A stretch of 64,000 bases of DNA, from contig NZ_CP102664.1 in assembly GCF_026427355.1 (NCBI RefSeq), forward strand, positions 2,728,001 to 2,792,000, read 5' to 3'. Shown in pieces: positions 8,860-17,086 of the stretch; the stretch's first letter is position 1, and every line of letters starts with the position of its first letter. The notes under the pieces are model-generated. The model did no database searches and was not told the DNA's origin. It saw only the letters and a program-made list of their open reading frames with translations. A program made the position numbers and the translations under genes. Origin of the DNA: Sphingobium sp. JS3065 (GTDB lineage Bacteria > Pseudomonadota > Alphaproteobacteria > Sphingomonadales > Sphingomonadaceae).

Positions 8860-10638
8860 TTGAAGGCGATGGAGCGTTTTCCCAATCTGGTGACCATGTT
8901 CTTCGCCAACGCCAAGGCGATGGGCGACGCCCCTTTCCTCTGGCGCAAGGCCGCCGGCCAGTGGCAATCGCTGAGCTGGACCGAGGTCGCCCATGAGGTC
9001 GCCGCGCTCGCCAGCGCGTTGCAGGCCCAGGGGCTGAAACCGGGCGACCCGGTGATGCTGGTCAGCGAGAACCGGCCGGAATTCTGCATCGCGGACCTTG
9101 CCATCATGGCGGCGGGATGCGTCACGGTGCCGACCTATACCACCAACACCACCCGCGACCACCAGCATATCCTGACCGACAGCGGCGCCCGCGCCGTCAT
9201 CGTCTCCACCGCGAAGCTGGCGCAGAATCTGATGCCCGCCGTGCTGCGGTCCCAGGCCAGCCTGGTGATCGGCATGGAGCCGTTGCGCGGCATGCAAAGC
9301 CATGTCGCCTGCCATCTGTGGAGCGACCTGATCGCCCATTATCCCACCGACATCGACGCTTGCGCCGCCAGCCAGAAGGCGGGACGCGACGATCTGGCCT
9401 GCATCATCTACACCAGCGGCACCGGCGGCGCGCCGCGCGGGGTGATGCAGCATCATGGCTCCATCCTCTGCAATATCGAGGGCGCCAATCAATTGCTGGA
9501 GGAGGATTTCGGACGGGGCCAGGAAGTGTTCCTGTCCTTCCTGCCGCTGTCCCACGCCTATGAACATAGCGGCGGCCAGTTCCTGCCGATCATGATCGCG
9601 GGGCAGATCTATTATGCGGAGGGGCTGGAAAAGCTCGCCAGCAATATAGAGGAAGCGCGGCCGACAATCATGGTCGTCGTCCCCCGCCTGTTCGAAGTGC
9701 TGCGCGCGCGCATCATCAAGTCGATCGAGAAGCAGGGCAAATTCCCCGCCTATCTGCTGAACCAGGCGCTGCGCATCGCGGCGAAGGAACAGCGGGGGCG
9801 CAAATCGCTGCTCGACCTGCCGATGAAGGCTCTGCTGGCGCGCACGCTGAAGCCCAAGATCGCGGCGCGCTTCGGCGGGCGCATGAAGGCGCTGGTATCC
9901 GGGGGCGCGCCGCTCAACCCCGATGTCGGCCTGTTCTTCGACGCGATGGGGCTGACGCTGCTGCAGGGCTATGGCCAGACGGAGGCGGGACCGGTGATCA
10001 GTTGCAATCGCCCGCGCGCGGGGATCGCCATGGATACGGTCGGCCCGCCGCTGGACGGGGTGGAAGTCCGGATCGCGGAGGATGGCGAGATTCTGGTGCG
10101 CGGCGAACTGGTGATGCACGGCTATTGGCGCAATCCGGCGGAAACGGAGAAGGCGCTGCAAAATGGCTGGCTGCACACCGGCGACATCGGGGAGATCGAC
10201 GCGCGCGGCCGCATCCGCATCACCGACCGCAAGAAGGATCTGATCGTCAACGACAAAGGCGACAATGTCTCGCCCCAGAAGGTGGAAGGGATGCTGACGC
10301 TGCAGCCGGAGATCGGGCAGGCGATGGTCCATGGCGACCGCCGCCCGCATCTGGTGGGGCTGTTGGTGCCGGATGCCGAATGGACGCGGGAATGGGCAGA
10401 GGCGCAGGGGCGGACGGTCGAGGGAATTGACGCCGACCCCGCCTATCAGGCTGCATTGCGCGCAGCGGTCGACCGGGTGAATGACGATCTGTCGGTGATG
10501 GAACGGGTGCGGCGCTTCATCCTGGCGGACGAGCCCTTCACCATCGAGAATAGCGAAATGACGCCATCGATGAAGATCCGCCGCCATGTCATCCGCGCCC
10601 GCTATCAGGAACGGCTGGACGCGCTGTATAAAGGGTAG
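8860..10638 (+). CDS. Long-chain fatty acyl-CoA ligase (AMP-forming)
   Basis: Adenylate-forming enzyme that activates fatty acids to acyl-CoA. The 592-residue protein shows the AMP-binding P-loop IIYTSGTGGAPRGVMQ near residue 180, LQGYGQTEAGPV (motif II), GWLHTGDIGEIDARGRIRITDRKKD (in part: HTGDIGE and ITDRKKD) and the C-terminal lysine region EMTPSMKIRR. The TTG at 8860 is chosen over the ATG at 8869 because GTGAGGAG ends eight bases before it. The chain-length preference is inferred from resemblance to FadD15-type ligases. Confidence 0.9.
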   Translation: MKAMERFPNLVTMFFANAKAMGDAPFLWRKAAGQWQSLSWTEVAHEVAALASALQAQGLKPGDPVMLVSENRPEFCIADLAIMAAGCVTVPTYTTNTTRDHQHILTDSGARAVIVSTAKLAQNLMPAVLRSQASLVIGMEPLRGMQSHVACHLWSDLIAHYPTDIDACAASQKAGRDDLACIIYTSGTGGAPRGVMQHHGSILCNIEGANQLLEEDFGRGQEVFLSFLPLSHAYEHSGGQFLPIMIAGQIYYAEGLEKLASNIEEARPTIMVVVPRLFEVLRARIIKSIEKQGKFPAYLLNQALRIAAKEQRGRKSLLDLPMKALLARTLKPKIAARFGGRMKALVSGGAPLNPDVGLFFDAMGLTLLQGYGQTEAGPVISCNRPRAGIAMDTVGPPLDGVEVRIAEDGEILVRGELVMHGYWRNPAETEKALQNGWLHTGDIGEIDARGRIRITDRKKDLIVNDKGDNVSPQKVEGMLTLQPEIGQAMVHGDRRPHLVGLLVPDAEWTREWAEAQGRTVEGIDADPAYQAALRAAVDRVNDDLSVMERVRRFILADEPFTIENSEMTPSMKIRRHVIRARYQERLDALYKG

Positions 10639-10642
10639 CGCC

Positions 10643-11059
10643 CTATTTCCCCGGCGAGCGGTAGGGCGTGAAATCGCCCAGCGCGCAACTTCCCGTCACC
10701 ATGCCGGTCATGAGGTCCGCGCTGGTCGCCATATCGCCACGGCAATATTGCGATCCCCAGGTCCTGATGATCAGCGTGTCGCCCCGCGACAGGCCGGAAC
10801 AACTGCCGATCAGGTCGTTGCGATAGACCAGCCGCCGGCTGACCCGGTAGAGCAGCACGTTGTTGCTGATCGCCGTCAGATTGGCCTGGGACACGCGATT
10901 GACGCAACTGGTCTTTTCGCCCGCGACCTTGCCGGCCAGGGCGCGTTCCAGTTCGCTGGTCTGCTTTTCCGTCAGCCTGGGCGGTTCATGGCTGCCCGAA
11001 CATCCGGCCAGCAACAGCGGGGCGAGACATAATCCGGAACGCGACATCCATCGACGCAT
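10643..11059 (-). CDS. Small putative lipoprotein
   Basis: A 138-residue protein with an N-terminal hydrophobic stretch ending in the lipobox LLAGC, which predicts lipidation and envelope anchoring. The mature part has four further cysteines (SCVNRV, GSCSGL, QYCRGD, GSCALG) that could form two disulfides in the periplasm. GAGGAGAGG lies seven bases before the ATG at 11059 and decides the start. I do not recognise the family. It converges on the acyl-CoA ligase with four bases between the stops. Confidence 0.7.
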   Translation of the reverse strand: MRRWMSRSGLCLAPLLLAGCSGSHEPPRLTEKQTSELERALAGKVAGEKTSCVNRVSQANLTAISNNVLLYRVSRRLVYRNDLIGSCSGLSRGDTLIIRTWGSQYCRGDMATSADLMTGMVTGSCALGDFTPYRSPGK

Positions 11060-11113
11060 GACACCTCTCCTCATTCGCCCCGCTGAAAAGACGCAGACCC
11101 GGCGCGAAAACCG

Positions 11114-11836
11114 TCACGCCGCGTCCTTGGCGGCGCGCCGTTCGGCCAGTTGCGCAACGTCGCGCGCCCGCATGAAGATATTGGTCGCGCGCTCCAGCCC
11201 GATGCTGGTCGGCACCGTGGCTTCCCCCCGCGCCCGCGCCGCGTCGACCGCCGCCATGCGGGTGCGCAAGGCGGCATTGTCGGGTTCCACCGTCAGCGCG
11301 AAACGGCCGTTGGATTGGGTATATTCATGCGCGCAATAGACGGTCGTATCGTCCGGCATGGCGGCGAAACGCTGCATATTGGCGAACATCTGGGCCGCCG
11401 TCCCTTCGAACAAACGGCCGCAGCCCATGGCGAAAAGGGTGTCGCCCACGAACAGCAGTCGATCCTGCGTCAGATGATAGGCGATATGGCCGGCGGTATG
11501 GGCGGGCACCTCCAGCACGGCGGCCTGATGATCGCCGATCCGGACGCTGTCCCCTTCCCGCACTATGCGGTCCAGCGTGCCGATCTTCTCCGCCTCCGCC
11601 GCGGGGCCGGTGATGATGCAGCCGGTCGCGGCCTTGATCGCCGCATTGCCGCCGACATGGTCGCCATGCCAATGCGTGTTCCAGATCTGGCCGATCTTCC
11701 AGCCTCTCCGGCTGGCGGCCTCCAGCACCGGTTCCGCCACGGCGGGATCGACCACCACGGTCTCCCCACTGGCGTCGTCGTGCAGCAGCCAGACATAATT
11801 GTCGCTCAGCACCGGGATGCGGACGACTTCCAGCAT
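11114..11836 (-). CDS. gloB: Hydroxyacylglutathione hydrolase (glyoxalase II)
   Basis: Hydrolyses S-lactoylglutathione to lactate and glutathione, the second step of methylglyoxal detoxification. The 240-residue metallo-beta-lactamase-fold enzyme has the dinuclear site THWHGDH (H55, H57, D59, H60), then VPAHTAGH, FVGDTLF and YCAHEYT, all in family order. The ATG at 11836 lies two bases after the gloA stop; an upstream TTG is possible. The pairing with gloA supports the function. Confidence 0.95.
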   Translation of the reverse strand: MLEVVRIPVLSDNYVWLLHDDASGETVVVDPAVAEPVLEAASRRGWKIGQIWNTHWHGDHVGGNAAIKAATGCIITGPAAEAEKIGTLDRIVREGDSVRIGDHQAAVLEVPAHTAGHIAYHLTQDRLLFVGDTLFAMGCGRLFEGTAAQMFANMQRFAAMPDDTTVYCAHEYTQSNGRFALTVEPDNAALRTRMAAVDAARARGEATVPTSIGLERATNIFMRARDVAQLAERRAAKDAA

Positions 11837-11838
11837 GC

Positions 11839-12273
11839 TCACCAAACTCCCACATTGGGCATGGAGGCCCAGGGTTCCGCCGGGTCCAGATGCCCGTCCT
11901 GCAACAGTTCGACCGAGATATTGTCGGGCGTGCGCACGAAGGCCATATGGCCTTCGCGCGGCGGGCGGTTGATCGTGATGCCCGCATCCATCAGCCGCTG
12001 GCAGGTTTCGTAGATATTCTCGACCCGATAGGCCAGATGCCCGAAATTGCGTCCGCCGCCATAGATTTCGGGCGGCGCGCCGTCCTCGGCGGGCCAGTTG
12101 TAGGTCAGTTCGACCTGCGCCTCTTCATCCCCCGGTGCGGCGAGAAAAACCAGGGTGAAGCGCCCCTGCGCATTGTCGACACGCTTCTGCTCCTTCAGGC
12201 CGAGCAGCCGGAAAAAGTCGACCGTCCGGTCGATGTCGGTCACGCGAATCATCGTATGCAGATATTTGGGCAA
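11839..12273 (-). CDS. gloA: Lactoylglutathione lyase (glyoxalase I)
   Basis: Converts the methylglyoxal-glutathione hemithioacetal to S-lactoylglutathione. The 144-residue VOC-fold protein begins with the typical LHTMIRVTDIDRTVDFF (metal ligand H6-H7 region), continues with QVELTYNW (metal Glu), GHLAYRVENIY (metal His) and ends FVRTPDNISVELLQ (metal Glu). gloB follows immediately, so both glyoxalases form an operon that uses the glutathione pool from gshA. Confidence 0.93.
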   Translation of the reverse strand: MPKYLHTMIRVTDIDRTVDFFRLLGLKEQKRVDNAQGRFTLVFLAAPGDEEAQVELTYNWPAEDGAPPEIYGGGRNFGHLAYRVENIYETCQRLMDAGITINRPPREGHMAFVRTPDNISVELLQDGHLDPAEPWASMPNVGVW

Positions 12274-12385
12274 GGCCTCACTCCATTCGTCGCCGCGAAG
12301 CGACGGGTCTTCACTGTAAACTCAGGAACGCCCCCAAGATAAGATGCGAGGGGCGGGGAAGAAAGGGGGATGTGGTTCGCGGCGA

Positions 12386-13246
12386 TTATCTGGCGGGGGG
12401 TGGCAGGCGGGACAGATTGTCGGCCGCCGCCTTGCCCGCGGGCGATGGCGCCGCCAGCTTCACGGCGCGCTGCCAGGCGGAGCGGGCGATATCCTCCTGA
12501 TCGGTGAGGATGGCGATATTGCCCTCCTCCAGCGCGACGGAGGCGTCGTCCGGCGACAATTGCACCGCCCGCGCAATATGCGCCTGCGCCAGCTTCATTT
12601 CCCCGGCACGGCGGGCCAAAGTGGCCGAGAGCAGCCAGGCCAGCGGATCCCGCGGCACCTGCTCCAGCGCGACATCGAGCGAATCGCGGGCGCCCTTGGC
12701 ATCGTTCAACGCCACCAGGGCGCGGGCGCGGTCCAGATGGACCTCCCCCTTCTCCACGCCGTCGGGCAGACCCCGCGCCAGCGCCGCGTCGAAATCGTCC
12801 CGCGCCTTGGCGGCATCGCCACCGGCCAGCGCGGCATTGCCCGCCTGCGCCCAGAGCCGGCCGCTCTGCATCATTTCGCCGTTGCGTTCAGCCTCGTCAG
12901 CCCCCTGTTCGAAGGCGACGATGGCAGGCGCCCAACGTTCGGCGCGGGCATAGGCAAAGCCCATGCAGTTGCGCGCATAGAAGCCGCCGCCATCGATCCG
13001 CCATTGCTGCGCGAAGGCGATGCCCTTGTCCGGCGCCTCTACCGCCTGGTCCAGGCAGGCCTGGAACTTCGCGGCATATTTGGCCGGCACGGGGATGCGG
13101 CCGTCGCTTGGCGCGGTCGTCGCCGGAGCAGCGGAGGCCGAAGCCGCCGCTTCCGCCCTTTCCTTTCGCTTGCGGTTCATCACCGCCTCGATCTCCGGAT
13201 CATAGGCTTGCGGCGCCAGCAGCAGCAACGGGAGCAGAAAGGGCAT
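12386..13246 (-). CDS. Tetratricopeptide-repeat exported protein
   Basis: A 286-residue protein with a short hydrophobic N-terminus (FLLPLLLLAPQ) that may serve as a signal peptide, an Ala-rich linker to about residue 45, then at least four TPR-like helix pairs (ARAERWAPAIVAFEQ, LWAQAGNAALAGGDAAKARD, ALVALNDAKGARDSLD, AQAHIARAVQLSPDD). TPRs mediate protein contacts; the partner is unknown. The ATG overlaps the stop of the upstream hydrolase (ATGA), so the pair is co-translated. Confidence 0.7.
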   Translation of the reverse strand: MPFLLPLLLLAPQAYDPEIEAVMNRKRKERAEAAASASAAPATTAPSDGRIPVPAKYAAKFQACLDQAVEAPDKGIAFAQQWRIDGGGFYARNCMGFAYARAERWAPAIVAFEQGADEAERNGEMMQSGRLWAQAGNAALAGGDAAKARDDFDAALARGLPDGVEKGEVHLDRARALVALNDAKGARDSLDVALEQVPRDPLAWLLSATLARRAGEMKLAQAHIARAVQLSPDDASVALEEGNIAILTDQEDIARSAWQRAVKLAAPSPAGKAAADNLSRLPPPAR

Positions 13247-14001
13247 CAGAGGCTGTCCAACAGGCTGGCGACGGTGCGGATCAACAGGGCGATGTCCGGG
13301 TCGCGGGAAAGACGATGGTCGCCATCCTTAATCAGCAGCGTCTGCACATCGGATGAACGCAGCCGCTCCGCGATCCGCAGCGCCGTCCGCCAGGGCACGT
13401 CGGGGTCTTCCTGCCCGTGCAGCAGCCGCACCGGGCAGTCGATCGCGATCTCCCCCTCCAGCAGCCGGAGCGACTGGCCGGATTCCCAGAAGGCCAGGGT
13501 AGTGACATAGGGATCGTCGCCATAGGAGGTCGGCTCCACGATCCGTCCCTCCGTCGCCAGCAGCGCCTTGTCCGCATCGGTAAAGCCCCATTGGGTGAAG
13601 TCTGGCGCCGCGGCGATGCCGACCAGCCCCACCACCCGATCCGGCCGGGCGAGCGCGATCAGCAGCGCCAGCCACCCGCCCATGGAAGACCCGACCAGCA
13701 CGACCGGCCCCTGAGTCAGCGAATCGATCAGCAGCAGCGCATCGTCGCGCCAGCTCGCCAATGTCCCGTCCTCGAACCGGCCCTCGCTCGCGCCATTGCC
13801 CGCATAGTCGAGCCGCAGCATCGCCCGGCCCTGGCTCTGCGCCCAGCCATCCAGCGCGACCGCCTTTCCGCCATCCATGTCGGACATGTAGCCGGGCAGG
13901 AAGACGATCGTGGGGCCGGTGCCGGTCCGCTGACGATAGGCAAGCCGCAGGCCATTCGGGCAAGCGAAAAAGGCGGGCGGCGCGGCGTCGGGGCGATCCA
14001 T
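13246..14001 (-). CDS. Alpha/beta hydrolase
   Basis: A 251-residue serine hydrolase of the alpha/beta fold. FLPGYMSDMDGGK forms the oxyanion-loop region, VLVGSSMGGWLA holds the nucleophile serine in GxSxG form (G-S-S-M-G), HGQEDPDVPW supplies the acid, and KDGDHRLS the histidine. The arrangement resembles ABHD10/palmitoyl-thioesterase relatives, but the substrate is not known. The start at ATG 14001 trims an upstream open stretch that crosses the promoter and tRNA region. Overlaps the TPR gene by four bases. Confidence 0.8.
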   Translation of the reverse strand: MDRPDAAPPAFFACPNGLRLAYRQRTGTGPTIVFLPGYMSDMDGGKAVALDGWAQSQGRAMLRLDYAGNGASEGRFEDGTLASWRDDALLLIDSLTQGPVVLVGSSMGGWLALLIALARPDRVVGLVGIAAAPDFTQWGFTDADKALLATEGRIVEPTSYGDDPYVTTLAFWESGQSLRLLEGEIAIDCPVRLLHGQEDPDVPWRTALRIAERLRSSDVQTLLIKDGDHRLSRDPDIALLIRTVASLLDSL

Positions 14002-14143
14002 GCTATTCTCCAGTTCAGCGGCATTGGCCTGAAAAAAGGGCCGTAAAAAGCTCTTGGCCGGGAAACCAGAAAAATCAAAAATAATGCGCCCGCCGTGATT
14101 GACAGCCCTCCGGCCAGCGGCTAGTTGCGCGCTCCTACCCCGT

Positions 14144-14230
14144 GCCCAGATGGCGGAATTGGTAGACGCACCAGCTTCAGGTGCTGGCGATCGCAAGGTC
14201 GTGGAGGTTCGAGTCCTCTTCTGGGCACCA
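14144..14230 (+). tRNA. tRNA-Leu (anticodon CAG)
   Basis: An 87-nt cloverleaf: acceptor GCCCAGA pairs with TCTGGGC, discriminator A, CCA encoded. The anticodon stem CCAGC/GCTGG encloses loop TTCAGGT, giving CAG; the long variable arm is typical of leucine tRNAs, and GGTTCGAGTCC is the T arm. The accessory mosaic begins immediately behind its 3' end, making it a likely integration site, although I found no second copy of its 3' end in the window. Confidence 0.95.
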
Positions 14231-14235
14231 TATCC

Positions 14236-14250
14236 CCTTGAAAAACAAGG
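14236..14250 (+). terminator. Short hairpin behind tRNA-Leu
   Basis: CCTTG and CAAGG form a five-bp stem around AAAAA and are followed by ATTTT. It lies six bases past the tRNA CCA end and probably terminates its transcript. The stem is short, so this is tentative. Confidence 0.4.
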
Positions 14251-14390
14251 ATTTTCCCGGGGGTTTGGCACAATTTGGCACACTGACCCCCTCGGTGGAC
14301 GCCTCAGGCCGTTTCAAAATTGCGATCAGCAGAGGTCGCAGCCCTCAGATGAGTTGGCGGATGCGCCAAGAATCGCTGCCTACTGGTTCG

Positions 14391-14835
14391 TCAGTTTTCG
14401 ACGAGCTTCGAACCATACAGCGTCGCGGCGCGCGGGCCGCCGCCAAACCCGCCTTTGTCCGTTCGCTGATGCGCTACGAGGCTGGCGAAAATATGAAATG
14501 TCAGTTTTTCCACTGCGCTGGCGGTATCCAGTTTTTCCATCAGGCTCTCGAACTGGCTGTCGCCTTGAGTTCGGAAACGATGCTCACAAGATGCGGCAGT
14601 GATCCGCCAAGTCGATCGAGACGCCAGACCACAAGGCTGTCGCCGGGGCGCAGGCCTTCTGGGCATGGGCAAGCTCGGCGCTATCGTCACGCTTCCCACT
14701 CGCATATTCTTCGTAGATTGTTTCGCAGCCTGCCCGTGCCAGCGCATCCAGTTGAAGGGCTGGGTTCTGGTCGTTTGTCGAGACATGCGCATAGCCGATC
14801 CGAATGCCGGCGCTGCCTGCTTCGTTGATAATCAT
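14391..14835 (-). pseudogene. Frameshifted serine recombinase (resolvase/invertase) relic
   Basis: Three consecutive minus-strand frames each carry a piece of a Tn3-type resolvase. Frame 1 from the ATG at 14835 reads IRIGYAHVSTNDQNPALQLD and GCETIYEEYASGKR (catalytic Ser in the VST motif). After about 14655 the homology moves to a second frame (GDSLVVWRLDRLGGSLPHL). Near 14560 it moves to a third (ESLMEKLDTASAVEKLTFHI). The C-terminal helix-turn-helix is not recognisable. Two frameshifts make it inactive. It is the first coding relic after the tRNA. Confidence 0.8.
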
Positions 14836-14920
14836 ACTCGCCTCCTATGTTGGGGTGACTAGCATCAACGGTCATTCGAGATCGTCCAACAACAAGGGTT
14901 CCCAGTCCCACACGAATACT

Positions 14921-14941
14921 TGCGTCTGATAATCATTCGCA
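14921..14941. promoter_or_regulatory. Predicted Fur box of the siderophore-receptor operon
   Basis: A 21-bp palindrome with outer arms TGCG and CGCA and core TGATAATCATT, matching the TGATAAT-C-ATT half-site arrangement of Fur operators. It ends 42 bases upstream of the first receptor's ATG, where a repressor would block initiation. No other palindrome is seen in the 148-bp gap. Confidence 0.65.
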
Positions 14942-14983
14942 CTAAGGGCGGGTTAATGTAGGTTGGTCAAGTGCGGGGGGCAT

Positions 14984-17068
14984 ATGAAGTTTCGGCAAGG
15001 TCTGCACATTTCGTGCGTCCTCATGGCAATAACGATAGGGGTGGCGGCTCACGCCAACGAGCCCAGCGAAGACCAACAGCGCACCGACATTATCGTTACA
15101 GGGCTGCGGGACGGCTACGTGCCGCAGGACAGCTCCGCCGCGAAGGTGGCGCTCCCGCTCCGTGACATCCCCCAGTCCATTGCGGTGGTGCCTGCCGAGG
15201 TGCTGCGCGACCAGCGGGCACTCTCGCTACAGGATGCCGTCAGGAATGTGCCCGGCGTCACCCTCGCATCGGGCGACGGACAGCGTGACGAGTTCCGGAT
15301 ACGCGGCTTCACGGCGATCGCCGACCAATTCGTCGACGGCTTCCGGGACGATGCCCTCTATTATCGCGACCTGTCGAACGTGGATCGGGTCGAGGTCATC
15401 AAGGGGCCGGCGGCAGTGCTGTATGGCCGGGGATCGTCGGGCGGTCTCATCAATCGCGTGACCAAGAAACCCGATGGCGACATCATCGCCTTCGTCCTCT
15501 CGGCGGACTCGTTCGAAAGTTACCGAGGTGAAGTCGATATCGGTCGCTTGGATCAGACGTCGCATGTCGGCTTTCGGCTGACCGGTGCGCTTGAGGACAA
15601 TGGCAGTTTCCGTGAGCAACAGTTCCTCAAGCGCTTTGCTCTCGCGCCATCGGTGCTGATCGGCGCCGGCCAGGATACCGCCATCCTGATCCAGGCCGAC
15701 TATGTGAACGATCGCCGTTTGATGGATCTTGGTATACCGGCCCTGAATGGCCGCCCCGTCGATGTGCCGCGTTCTACCTATTATGGGGCGGCCAATGCCC
15801 GTGACGCCGATCTCGCGCATTCGGAAGTGCTATCGCAGCGGGTGGCCGTCACCCACCGTTTTTCCGACACGCTCAGCCTGCGGAACGGCTTTAACCATTA
15901 TCGCTACACGCTGGACCGGCAAAGCACGATCCCTTCGGCGGTAAATGCCGCAGCGCTGACGGTGACGCTGGAACATAGCCGCTTCGACCGCGACGAGGAA
16001 GGCTGGTCCAATCAGACCGAGCTTACCCAGAAGCTCAACCTCCTCGGCACGGCGCATACCATCCTCTATGGCTTCGAGATTGCGCATCAGAACAAGGGCA
16101 GTCTGCGCTTCGCCGGCCGAACGGTCGCGGTCACGTCGATCTTCGATCCCGTCCTGCCAGTGGTCGATAATGACAGCTTCAACACATTCACCGATAACAG
16201 CGTCACGCGCCTCGATACGCGCGGCCTCTATGTGCAGGATCTGATCGACTTCGGGCATGGCATCAAGGCGATGCTGGGCCTACGGCACGACTGGTTCATC
16301 CAGAAGACCGACAGGCGTCTGCCGGGCCAAACCGACCTGGCCCGAACGGATCGCAACTGGAGTCCGCGCGCCGGACTGCTATTCCAGCCCGATACGGCCC
16401 AATCTTATTATGTCTCGTGGAGCCGCAGCTTCCAGCCTTCGGCCGAGACCTTCGCACTGGCGGCCAACAACACCGATATCGAACCGGAACAGACCACCAA
16501 CAAGGAAGTCGGCGCGAAATACACGCTGTTCGGAGGCCGGCTGTCGGTGCAGGCGGCCGCCTTCATCCTCCGGCGAACAGGGATCAAGGGTACCGATCCG
16601 GTCACGCAGCGTATCGTCCCGATCGGCACGCAGCGGACGCGCGGTATCGAGTTGTCCGCAGCGCTCGACCTGCCGGAGAACATCCGCGCGATCGCGGGCT
16701 ATGCCCATCTCGACACACGCGTCACGGAGTCCGCGCCCCCCAGCCTCGTGGGCAAGCGCGCCACGCTGACGCCGCTTAATTCCGCGAACCTGTTCGTTAC
16801 CAAGACAATCGCTGCCCGCTATGGCCTGGGCGGCGGGGTCAATTATGTCGGCGACCGCTGGGCCGACCCAGCCAATACGACGGTCCTCCCATCCTACGTG
16901 ACGTTCGACGCCCTTGCCTGGGCGCAGCTCGGTCCTGTGCGGCTTCAACTCAACGCCTACAACCTGACCAACAAGCAGTACATCATCGCAGGCCACGGCA
17001 CCTCGCCGATCCTAAACCTTCCGGGAGCGCCGCGCTCGGTCATCGGCACGGCCCGTTTCAGTTTCTGA
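14984..17068 (+). CDS. TonB-dependent siderophore receptor 1
   Basis: Outer-membrane receptor for a ferric siderophore. The 694-residue protein has a signal peptide (cleavage after VAAHA), a TonB-box-like DIIVTG near residue 30, a plug domain with RDIPQSIAVVP, LQDAVRNVPGV, RIRGF and VEVIKGPAAVLYGRGSSGG, and a 22-strand barrel ending in aromatic RFSF. The plug wording is that of the FhuA/FiuA siderophore subfamily. GGGGGG ends three bases before the ATG at 14984. It follows a predicted Fur box and leads an operon with the next receptor 18 bp downstream. Confidence 0.9.
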   Translation: MKFRQGLHISCVLMAITIGVAAHANEPSEDQQRTDIIVTGLRDGYVPQDSSAAKVALPLRDIPQSIAVVPAEVLRDQRALSLQDAVRNVPGVTLASGDGQRDEFRIRGFTAIADQFVDGFRDDALYYRDLSNVDRVEVIKGPAAVLYGRGSSGGLINRVTKKPDGDIIAFVLSADSFESYRGEVDIGRLDQTSHVGFRLTGALEDNGSFREQQFLKRFALAPSVLIGAGQDTAILIQADYVNDRRLMDLGIPALNGRPVDVPRSTYYGAANARDADLAHSEVLSQRVAVTHRFSDTLSLRNGFNHYRYTLDRQSTIPSAVNAAALTVTLEHSRFDRDEEGWSNQTELTQKLNLLGTAHTILYGFEIAHQNKGSLRFAGRTVAVTSIFDPVLPVVDNDSFNTFTDNSVTRLDTRGLYVQDLIDFGHGIKAMLGLRHDWFIQKTDRRLPGQTDLARTDRNWSPRAGLLFQPDTAQSYYVSWSRSFQPSAETFALAANNTDIEPEQTTNKEVGAKYTLFGGRLSVQAAAFILRRTGIKGTDPVTQRIVPIGTQRTRGIELSAALDLPENIRAIAGYAHLDTRVTESAPPSLVGKRATLTPLNSANLFVTKTIAARYGLGGGVNYVGDRWADPANTTVLPSYVTFDALAWAQLGPVRLQLNAYNLTNKQYIIAGHGTSPILNLPGAPRSVIGTARFSF

Positions 17069-17086
17069 CTTGATCCAGAGGTGTCT

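Noticed and set aside
12288..12305. CGTCGC/GCGACG hairpin between the TPR gene and gloA as a terminator
   Set aside because: Six-bp stem with no T-run on either side; such stems are frequent in DNA of this composition.
15115..16996. Several minus-strand frames opposite the first siderophore receptor
   Set aside because: They are antisense shadows of a receptor with full plug and barrel motifs.
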